The translations under genes were made by a program, and so were the position numbers. 64,000 nt of DNA from Trichinella spiralis. Its lineage: Eukaryota; Nematoda; Enoplea; Trichinellida; Trichinellidae. Below the pieces are notes generated by a model that was given only the letters and a program-made list of their open reading frames with translations, did no database searches and had not been told where the DNA came from. Location: contig CM012953.1 in assembly GCA_000181795.3 (NCBI GenBank), positions 19,667,081 to 19,731,080 on the forward strand, in the 5' to 3' direction. Of this stretch, positions 14,393 to 24,186 are shown one piece after another (the stretch's first letter is position 1; each line of letters opens with the position of its first letter).

Positions 14393-17213
14393 TTTTGACA
14401 GTTGTTACTACTTCTTCTACAGCAGTTTCAGTTTTTTCCGTTACATATGCAGAAGTTGTTTCAGCAACTTCAGTTTCCTCAACAGTGGGCAGTTCTTGGC
14501 TGACAACTTCCTCAGGAACTTCTACAGAAACTGATTCAGCAGGTGGCTGTTCAGTATCTGTAGCTTTTTCGACTTCTTCAGAAATGATTAACGGCTCTTC
14601 TACATCAATAACAACTAATGATTCTTCAGAATCACCTGCTGGGGATTCAGGTAAAGCGGTAGTTGTTGGTGCAACTTTTGGTTTCTTTGGTTTACACCCT
14701 GACGTCTTTTTCGGTGGCAGACAAGAAATAGTATTTACAACTGGTTTGCAGAGCAAAATTTCATCCGCTAAAAATAACGAAAAAGTCTATTTATAAAATT
14801 TTATTGTTGCATATATTATTACCTTGACAGCTGCATGTACCACAAGCTTGCTTGCACAAAGATTTCATCATCACTGGATTGCGATTGCATTCTCCTTTAG
14901 ATGCCCATTCGCAGCACATGTTATGTCCATTGAAACATCCTTAACAATTGATATTAATTTAAACCTTTTAATGTGCATTTAAATTTGAAAAGAGAAAATT
15001 AATCATTTCGAGCGTTGCTAAAAGTCGTTAACAAAAAAAGTTTACCTGCAACTGGCGCAATAATTATTGAGCCCCAGAAAGGAAACGACTGTTGCGATAT
15101 GCTTAATGCCGCAGAATTATCGCAAGAGGAATCTTCTTTTTCTCCATTACTTGCAGCTTCACTTGTTTCGTCTGCGTCAGTCTGAAAATTTCTATTCTTT
15201 TAATAAAAATCTGCAAAATTAATTTTTGCTGCTTAATGACAACTTCAATTTTAAAACGCTTTAGTTTTTTTTGTGATGATACGTCAATCAGTTTTTTAAA
15301 TTTAAATTTGACATTTCATGAAATACATATTTCAAAACAAAACAGCTATTTTTTACAAAATGTATAATAATAAAATCTTGGATGACTACGATAAATTTAA
15401 ATTATTTTCTATAGGAAACATTTGATAAATCAAACGTTCACATTACAAAAGAAATTCCATTAAAACTATTGCAATAAAAATAAATAGCAATAATACCACG
15501 AGTTGTGTCTCTAATGACACAAAATATTATCAAATGAAAAGATCAAGAAGGTTAAAGACCAATACCAAAAACGATTGTCATGTCAAGGTTTAACAGCTGA
15601 TTTAACTAGATAAAAGTCGATATATATATATATGATCAATACAAAACAAGTATAACAAATATTAAAATTTGATAATTTGTGCAATAAATGTACCGTTTGC
15701 ATCAATATATTTCTAATACGTAATTGTGTTATCTGACAGCAGAAGCATGCTGACTTTACTTTTATACTTATATTTTTATTTATTTAAAAATTTAAAAATT
15801 TAAAAAGCTTATTTATTTAAAGAATTTAAATAAGAAAAATTTATTTAGAATAAAAGGTTATTTTTAATAATATATAAAAAACAGAGTCGAATAAGTTTCA
15901 AGGTTTGCACAAATGTTTCAGCTTTATGCAACTTTATTATTAAAATAATGAATGCTAAATTAAATGTTTGTGTATAATTTTAAAATATTAAAATAAAAGG
16001 CTTATATTCTCATTTTATTAGATTTAACTTGTAAAATAAAAATACAAAAATGCTGAAAGCAAAAACATGCACAGAGGAACATATTTTATCAATTAGTCAT
16101 CTTTTTATCAGATCACCATCACTTGATAATCTATCATCATTGCCAAAGGACAATTGACAAAGGAGTGTCTGTTATAGAGCTGTGTCAAGTCACTTATCAA
16201 ATTCATCATTCTAATTACAGCGGTTTGCAAATTTTCATTCACAATTTACAGAAAAGAGTTTTGAAAATACAAACAATCCAAACTGTGCAAACTGTTTTAT
16301 GCATTCATTTTAGTTTTTTTCTAAATTAATTAATATAAAAGTAATTACTACTTCAATTATGCAAATGTACATTATTATCACAATCACTAAATTAATCTTA
16401 GAACAATGGTTTTTATAAAGATCATGCAAAATTTGGACATAATCTAGTATTTTTTTGCATCTTTTCCACTACTTTTTTTACTTTAAAAACTGCTAAATAA
16501 TTGCATGCAAAAATGGAAAACTTGTTTAAAGCCCAATAATTGTAAATAACAGTTAATTAAAAAAAATATACATGTTGTTTGTGTTTTGCTTTTTTCTTTC
16601 TTTTTTCAATAATAATTTGAATTATTGCTTTTTTGGAATGAAAATTGTGAAATGCTTACGGCTTCAGATTCTTGTTGCACGGGAATATCACGCAAAGGAT
16701 GGTCTCGCTGTTTGGCAGCCAGTGTCTTTTTTTTAATGGAACGTATTAATGAAAGGCAACTTTCAGGAACTTCAAATATTTAAAAAAAAAAAGAGAAATA
16801 TTAATGTAATAAATGATAATTATTTTTATTCTTTGAAAAAGAAGTACAAACCTTTAGAACAGTCATAGTGCAGTTCTTCAGATCCTTTAGCAATGTATGA
16901 AATTGTGCAAAGTTGATAAGGTGCTTTGCACTTTTTGTTTCCACACGAGGCATCTTCAGTGAAAATCCATGCCTTACCCATTGGTGATAAGCCTTGAAAT
17001 GTAAATTTATTTTAAAAAATAAAAAGGGATAAAAAGAATTTTCTTACAGTAATTTGGATGACTAGTTATTATTTGTTTAATTTGATTCATAGACAAAGAA
17101 TCCGACGTAGATACTAGTATGGAGAAAGTCAATTGGAGAAGAGCAATTATTAACAGCTGCCTGTTGCTAATTATCCCCATGGCAGTATGCATGGCAGCAA
17201 TATTGTAAGGCAT
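12959..17213 (-). CDS. Large secreted acidic, Thr/Glu-rich six-cysteine/ShKT protein A, tandem paralogue 1
   Basis: Seven exons join in frame: 17213-17048, 16992-16852, 16769-16660, 15181-15046, 14939-14823, 14767-13295, 13119-12959 (767 aa). The leader contains the core LLIIALLQLTFSILV; Met codons at 17192 and 17180 are alternative starts. The six-cysteine module has Cys 56, 72, 77, 84, 100 and 107. ShKT1 is at about 186-222 (CCEWASKGECNRNP), ShKT2 at 666-700 (CAFWASQGECSKNPYWM) and ShKT3 at 716-750 (CQFWKSLGECISNRMYM). Between ShKT1 and ShKT2 exon 6 encodes about 400 residues of Glu/Thr/Ser/Val/Pro-rich sequence with a (E)11 run and repeated PSE-(A/V)-P units. Toxocara surface-coat mucins combine a Thr/Ser-rich region with ShKT (SXC) domains, so a surface-coat or cuticle role is plausible, but this one is far more acidic. 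The start lies 4 bases after an ACTTTTAG acceptor. Confidence 0.88.
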
Positions 17214-20200
17214 CCAACTAAAAGTTAAGTATATTATAATAATAGGAGTGATACAGAACTGAATTGATTGTAGATTGTTGAACACGAATGATGATTATTT
17301 GTCTATAACTTTTGTAAAGTTGGCAAATAGTCACAGTCTAATAGTGAAAAGCATTCATTTGGAATAAAGATTACAAAATACCGGAACAGACAACAATAAC
17401 TCGATCTATAATTAGAGCAAACTATGCAGGTGTGTGAGAAGAAATTTCAACTGGTGTAATTGTTCTTCTTGGAATACCTACTACCGGCCGTATATAGAAA
17501 AGCGAAGAGCAAAAGAGCAAAAAGTTGTTCAGTTCAGTAAAGCATATATTGAAAATGAGCACTATTAGTAATAATATTAAAACTTAGAACTGCACCAGCA
17601 TATATAAATACTTCAAAAGAAAGAAATTAGTTAACTAAGTGACTTACTAACCTGACTATTCCAGTTTGCGTTGATCTGAGAAAACGACAAAAGAAAGTGA
17701 CAGGGCAACCGTTCTTCAATTATCCTTTAGCGAATGATTTTCGTCAAATTAGTGATTGGTCTACCGTGTCACCTCTCTGTTTTAAACACTATTTAATGTT
17801 GCATCACCCAAAACTTTGGGATACTCTTTAAACTGGTTAAAAAATTCTCACAAAATTTACACTTGTTCATTTAAAGCTATCTATGTAGGCCATTTTTTCT
17901 ACTTTCATTATTTCCTTCTTATTTTAGCCGTCATCACTACAATACCATACCCAATCAAATCCATCTATCTTGCTTTTCAAATTATCTGTATCAAGTGACT
18001 TTTTTTTGGGCTTTTCGTTCTGTTTATTTTTTTTTGATATTATTTATCTAATCAATAGTCGAAAAAAAATCAAAATTGCAATATTTAACTTTGTTGCATT
18101 CACAACTCTACGCATCATTAAATTAATATCTCATTGAAAAGATAATTATTTTAAATATTAAATAAATCAACAATAAATTCTTTATTCCAGTTTAATTTTT
18201 TATACATTAAAAAAATAAACTGATCATTTTTATGAAGTTTTTTTAAAATAAATTATTTATTATACATTTGAAATTAATTTCAAAAATGTGTTTCTTTCAA
18301 ATATAATTAAAGTTTGAAAAATCGATGATATATACATATATATATGTGTGTGTGTATGTGAAAATAGAAAATAAAAAAATTCATAATTCACCGTTAATAA
18401 AAACTAGTTTAACATTTTATGACAAAGAAAATTATTTGCTATTGCTAATTTTGAAAGTAACTTATTTCTGAAAATTTAGGTCATTTATCAAACGTAAAAA
18501 CTTGATAAATGAAACACAAATCCCCAAACTCATATAAAATCTCGAAAAAACACAAAACATTTGTGCATCTTTATAAAATTTTATTAAATTATTAAACTAT
18601 TGTTACTTTAGGCTGCATAATAAATAAATGAATTCAAATATACATAATAAAATTTTGTCTATTCAAAAATATTTGATAATACATACAATGTTTAAACTTT
18701 CGTTATTTTAACAGACAGCAGTTATTTCAATTGAATGCAACGCATTGATTATAATATAGAACATAAATTAAGCATCATCATTCAATGCTACTATTATCTT
18801 AGATATGTTTTGAAAATTTTTGTATTTAACAAAAATGTTGATCACAAAATAGCAAATATTATTTCTGCAGTTTCACAAAAAATATTTCACTTCCTGTCAG
18901 ACATAGATGTACTTAATAAAGTCGAGAAATGCTTGTGCAGTATAGAGCAAAATGTGATTTAAAATCAAAGTGAGAAAATCACTGTATCATGTTAAAAATT
19001 GCATTCATTGATTCGATATTAATTGCAAATTTTGAAGATTCAAAAATTTGTGTAATAATTTATTTCAAAAACTTCATACAATAAATCAAACATTTGATGT
19101 TAATAAATGAATATCTACATTAGTTTGTTATTTTGTCAGAAATGATATATTTGCTTTGATAGCAAAATAAAAACTTAGTTCTATGCTCTAATTTGAATTC
19201 TAAAAACACCGGCATAAAGTGATCCACTTTTTACTTTTTGTCAAATGTTAATTCAAAGTGCTAAATTAAAGTTACAATGCAAAGAAATATTTTGTCACAA
19301 TTCATTATACTTGCATTTAGTAGAAAGTCGAAAAATTCGATTCATAATTTCAAATTCACATTTGAAACCTATATTTCTGATGTTACATGATAATTTCAAT
19401 AAATTATCATTTGAATATTTCATAAAGTTTCATTTATTAAACATTAAAGAATTTTGAAATTCCACAAATAGCAAATAATTAAACAGACAAGCTTTTATTC
19501 AGACGCTTATTGATTATCTATATGTTTATCTGCAACTGAAACAAAAAATAGTTCATTTGCTAAAAGTAATGTTTGTGAAAAGAAAATTTTAATTTGCATT
19601 TTTAAAATTAATTATAAAATAACATTGCATGAAACAAAAGCAATTACAAATAGTAAAAAAGTAACTGCAAAAAAGGATAAGACCTAATAAAGCAAGCAGT
19701 AAATTTCATTTATTATGCATGGCTTAAGAATATCAACTATGAAAATAAGACTAATTATTTCAAAGCATAAAAAATGATATGCCTCTGATAATTAAACAAA
19801 AAATATGAAAAAATATATCTAAAACCAAATAACTATATACAATTACTAAAGGTGCAAATTTATTTTATTTTATGGTTGCACATTTTTGCACTTTGAATGA
19901 TAGATTACATTTTGAAAAGATAAATTTTTCCAACATGTCCAAAAATAACCTAATTAATTGCGCTTTAATAGTAAGTAAACATAAAATAAATAGATGCCGT
20001 TGAAATAACAGGAAGATTAAAGAGAAACTGTAAGACTGTGAAGTTCAATAATTAAAATATATTTTAAATTGAAATGCTTTTAATTTTCGATGAAATTATC
20101 AGTAATTACAATGGAATAATCCATTAGAATGTTAGCTTATTATAATGAATAAATATTATATTAAATGCATATAACAAATAAAATGAGATTTTGTACTTCA

Positions 20201-21877
20201 ATAAAAGTCAATATGCTTCTTCTATTTTAATGTTGAATAATAGCCGCAAGCAGAACTAAATTAAATATTTAAAAGAAGAAAATATTATTGTTTTATCACA
20301 ATAAATTGCAATGTGCTATTTAATAAATAGATTTTCAATATCAGTCAATGAAAGATAAGTATTACTGCAGGATCTACCATATTTAGTATGCACTCATCGT
20401 TTCTATTACTGATGCTTGCTTTAAGTAATAAAAATTTTTTTAATCTTTATTTTGAATATTTATTGTAATCTAGGACAAATTTTTGCTCGCATGAGATTGT
20501 ATCAGTTTTCTTTATTTTATTGGCATGAAAAGTATTTTTCATGTTTTTTCCTAACGTATATTCTTCCAAGCTTCAAATTAAATGTAAATGAATTAAATTA
20601 TATATTTAATACTGCGAAAATAATATTAATGTTTAAACATATTTTAGCTTGCATTTTACGATAGTTCTGAAATAAGATTTATTATTATATTTACAAGGAA
20701 TTCAATACTTTTGAGGTCAGCATTAAAAAGTCATCTTCTATCATTTAACAATGAACATACAGCTGGGGGCAACTGAGCATACAACAAATTAATACAAAAT
20801 ACAACTGTAATAAGCAAAATACAATTCACTCATAATAAACAAAACGTAATAAAAATTAAAAAGTATTTCCACTCGTATGATTTAAAATATTCAATATGCT
20901 CTCAAGGGTTATTTTCTGTGAATTTAGGTAATGCAATAAGTAAGAATTTTAATGCTAAAAAAACAACAACACGTGCGCGATAAAAATTCAATTTCAATAC
21001 CAATTTCAAGAAATAGTTGTCACATTGGCATCTAATTTAAAAAATTGGGATTGGCTTCTCATGTATAAAAATCCAGGAGTCGCTGAAGCAAAAAAACAAT
21101 CCAGGAAATAATTTTGTCAGTTGTTTCATCATTGTTACCTAAAAATTTTTAATAAAAACTAATAATGAGACGTCTTTTTTCAAAAATTAGCAGGTGCATG
21201 CTGACCAACAGAAGAAAAAAATCTTTTTGCTTGTCAGCCAGTGAAAGACAGCGTTCTTATTTTAAAAATTTTCCAAGAGTGTTTAGCAAGCATAGATCTT
21301 GGTCATTATGGCGAGCATGATATAAAAGTATCTCTGAATAGCAGACATCTTGGTGCAGCACCGGTAAATCCGTTTCTTAATAAAAAAGTTTCCCTCTGTA
21401 CAGTTATGTTACAATCAATGCTTACAGTTAGAATTCTGATCCCAACAAACAATGGCAAAAGTTATGCATTTTGCTCTGTTGTTGGAAGTGCATTTGTCAG
21501 AATTTACATCTTTTCATCATTTGCAAAAAACGCCTTCAAAATGTAAATGAAAGATAATGATGTATTTATTAAAAATTTTTTGAACACAAAAAATTACATT
21601 TTAATTTATTTTTGTAGCAGTTGTTTTGACATATATCAAAGTATCTCTAAGAAAAAAATGAACAATGTTATTTGGTGAAAATTTCAGTTTCAATGCAATT
21701 AAACAAAATTTCAATCAAATCATATAATGTGAAATTAATAAAGTAAACAAAACCAAGAAATAAATTCTTGATGTGGAATCTGGACGAAATAAGCCTATAA
21801 AAGAATTGCATTCCAGCAAAAAAAAGTCATATAATGTGGTACAGAAATCAATGAAACTGCAAACAGAAAGCTATTAA
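17214..21877. other. Gene-poor DNA upstream of ShKT gene A
   Basis: About 4.7 kb. The segment next to 17213 should contain the promoter of gene A. A less A+T-rich stretch at about 17640-17830 is open on the plus strand without an ATG. On the minus strand it contains a 24-base segment bounded by good splice signals (about 17677-17654). A Cys-rich, partly open stretch lies at about 21240-21520 on the minus strand. A short TA/TG repeat is at about 18330-18360. No complete gene could be supported. Confidence 0.5.
21874..21877. repeat. TTAA target-site duplication, left
   Basis: TTAA lies directly outside the terminal CCCTTTGATGGATTGTTGG of the transposon and is repeated at its right end. TTAA is the known target of piggyBac transposases. 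Confidence 0.9.
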
Positions 21878-22061
21878 CCCTTTGATGGATTGTTGGGGTA
21901 GAGCCCACCCCAGGGGGTTTTCTTTTCGTCGCATTCTGTCAATTTTTATTTTTATAGTCTGAAGCTTTGTGACATCTCTTTTGAAACAATAAGACATATT
22001 TTGAAAGAAATTTCAATGTTCCAGGATTTTTTGTTCGGTCTACAGAACATCGTAAACTTAA

Positions 22062-22734
22062 AAGGTACGTTGTTGGATTGTTGGGGTAGGCCCCACCCCA
22101 CTTTAGAAAAACACGTCTAAAAAGCTGGGAGTATGTTCAATTTTTATTAAATTTATTTTATTGGATAGTTCGAAGAATTCTGTACATGATGGTATTAAAA
22201 TATTTCCAATTTTAATAATTTTAAAGCCTTTTATTGGCAAAAAATGCGACAAAATTTTGGTTAAAAAATCGTCTTTTTTCAGTTTTTTTCTTCGCGTGGA
22301 CTGAATTTTGTAAAATTCGCGAAAAAAATTACATTATTGAATAGAGCACGTTATTCTGCACATTTTGATACCACACTCAGGTCTATATTCTTTTTTTTGG
22401 TTCCGTAAAGACTTCGTTTATCTAAGCCCTTTCTATACTTTTAACATAAACATATGGAAAAGTGTTAAGCAGGAAATTGATATTCCACATTTTTTTGATT
22501 TTAGTTTCTATAATTTATTTATTTTTATGTATTTTGATTAAAATTTCATTATTTGAAATAAATTTTAGGTCTCTTCTAGCTGAAAAATTCAACAAAATTG
22601 ACGTAATAAATCTGTTGATCTTCCATTATTGGGAAGTGCTAGGATTAACATCACAATGATACAGTAGCTGCGCAGATGTTCATTGCAGCATGGCTTTCTA
22701 CTCTTTATGCAGCTAGATCTTACTTTTTTGTCAC
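22062..22734. repeat. Left arm of the piggyBac palindrome
   Basis: It begins at AGGTACGTTGTTGGATTG and ends at TTTTTTGTCAC, and is the inverted copy of 22944-23618. It covers the subterminal repeat, the 3' untranslated part and the end of the transposase cysteine-rich domain (minus strand). Confidence 0.92.
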
Positions 22735-22930
22735 GTTTTCTTCCACAAAAGACGCATCTTCTATAGATGTGTTTTTCTTTTTTGCTTGCTTCTGACCGCT
22801 CGGCTGACGTCGCTGTTCCCATTGATTCAATCGCTTTCCTTACTGTGTAAGGAAGGGATTGCGGGGGACTGGCAGCACGTTTCTGAAGAACGATGTCTAC
22901 TAAGTTTTTGCCACACTCTATCAAAACACA
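22661..22930 (-). pseudogene. piggyBac transposase C-terminal cysteine-rich domain, copy 1
   Basis: The minus-strand frame through the spacer and left arm reads a polar linker and then RRCVFCGRKRDKKVRSSC and RKPCCNEHLRSYC. This is the zinc-binding CxxC...CC..H pattern found at the C-terminus of piggyBac-family transposases. One expected Cys after SSCIK reads Ser, and the frame then departs from that of copy 2. There is no start codon with a plausible leader and no catalytic domain, so this is a remnant and not a working gene. Confidence 0.8.
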
Positions 22931-22943
22931 AAAAGTAACAAAA

Positions 22944-23618
22944 GTGACAAAAAAGTAAGATCTAGCTGCATAAAGTGTAGAAAGCCATGCTGCAATGAAC
23001 ATCTGCGCAGCTACTGTGAGCATTGTGATGTTAATCCTAACACTTCCAAATAAAGGGAGATCAACAGATTTATTACGTCAATTTTGTTGAATTTTTCAGA
23101 TAAGAGAGACCAAAAATTTATTTCAAATAATGAAATTTTAATCAAAATACATAAAAATAAATAAATTATAGATACTGAAATCAAAAAAAATGTGGAATAT
23201 CGATTTCCTGCTCAACACTTTTCCATATGTTTATGTTAAAAGTATAGAAAGGGCTTAGATAAACGAAGTTTTTTCGGAACCAAAAAAAACGATTATAGAC
23301 CTCAGTTTGGTATCAAAATGTGCAGAATAACGTGCTCTATTCAATATTGTAATTCGTTTCACGAATTTTACAAAATTAAGTCCACGCGAAGAAAAAAACT
23401 GAAAAAAGACGATTTTTCAACCAATATTTTGTCGCATTTTTTGCCAATAAAATGCTAAAAAATTATTAAAATTGGAAATGCTTTAATACCATCATGTACA
23501 GAATTCTTCGAACTATCCAATAAAATAAATTTCATAAAAGTTGAACATACTCCCAGCTTTTTAGACGTGTTTTTCTAAAGTGGGGTGGGGCCTACCCCAA
23601 CAATCCAACAACGTACCT
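22944..23618. repeat. Right arm of the piggyBac palindrome
   Basis: Inverted copy of 22062-22734. By eye the arms differ at a few positions per hundred, including small indels. The arms therefore are not freshly duplicated, or have not been homogenised recently. Confidence 0.92.
22946..23053 (+). pseudogene. piggyBac transposase C-terminal cysteine-rich domain, copy 2
   Basis: The plus-strand frame in the right arm reads SSCIKCRKPCCNEHLRSYC, then EHCDVNPNTSK and a stop. It keeps the Cys that copy 1 has lost and probably shows the true C-terminus of the parent transposase. It is truncated at the palindrome junction. Confidence 0.78.
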
Positions 23619-23641
23619 ATCGCCAACAATCCATCAAAGGG

Positions 23642-23645
23642 TTAA
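23642..23645. repeat. TTAA target-site duplication, right
   Basis: TTAA follows the terminal CAAAGGG of the transposon and mirrors the left duplication at 21874-21877. Confidence 0.9.
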
Positions 23646-24186
23646 GTACGAATCAACCGCATGAACCCCAAGTTAAATAAAATTGCATTATTTTAAAATG
23701 ACTTTAAAATATCATTTTGCTTACCAATAATTTATTACTGGTTCGAATGGTGCCGCAGCTACTAATATATTGCTGTAATTAGTTTTTATGCAAATCAAAT
23801 AATGATTAAATTGAAGATTATTACGGTTAAAAAAACTTTTTGCGATATGATATAAAAATATTTTCTGTTGTTTTATTAATTATAATTTTACATATTTATT
23901 ATTACAATGATGATTTTAAGTATTTTCAAACATGTCAATGAAAATCCTGAATAGTTTTAAAATGGGATAAATTTTCATAAATTTAAAAATTTAAAATAAC
24001 AATGCACCAATGATTTTCATATGAATTTTTTAAAATGCTTGTAAGTACTTGCAATGTTCAGAAGTTTGTCTGACTTCTTTGGAAAACAGCATCAACAAAT
24101 TTCTCATTAAAATGTAACAAAAAACCACTTTATTTTTCTGCGTTAACACAAATTACTAAATGAATATGGCAAAAGCGCAAAAATAT
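23646..24186. other. Intergenic DNA between transposon and protease homologue
   Basis: About 540 bases, A+T-rich, with no gene seen. It contains the 3' flank of the minus-strand protease homologue. Confidence 0.6.

Larger units (their letters stand above)
21878..23641. mobile_element. Non-autonomous piggyBac-type DNA transposon, palindromic
   Basis: A 1764-bp element is bounded by TTAA on both sides. Its terminal 19 bases, CCCTTTGATGGATTGTTGG, are perfectly inverted at the right end. Almost the whole element is a palindrome: arms 22062-22734 and 22944-23618 match in inverted orientation with scattered differences, around a spacer of about 209 bp. The left end alone has an extra segment (about 21897-22061). 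Within it, 21885-21909 repeats the subterminal motif GGATTGTTGGGGTAG that is also seen near 22075. The only coding remnants are the C-terminal cysteine-rich domain of a piggyBac transposase. The DDE/D catalytic core is absent, so the element depends on a helper. Both ends appear to derive from the 3' end of the parent element. Confidence 0.9.

Noticed and set aside
13943-14796. Long plus-strand open frames (Ser-rich, 269 codons; Leu/Gln-rich, 132 codons) opposite ShKT gene A
   Set aside because: They are antisense shadows of the Glu/Thr/Ser-rich repeat exon. The minus-strand model has a signal peptide, ShKT domains and consistent splice phases.
18735-18962. 75-codon plus-strand frame
   Set aside because: No domain, signal peptide, splice context or compositional contrast.
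23738-23760. GGTTCGAAT motif resembling a tRNA T-arm (B box)
   Set aside because: No A box at the right distance and no acceptor-stem pairing could be found.
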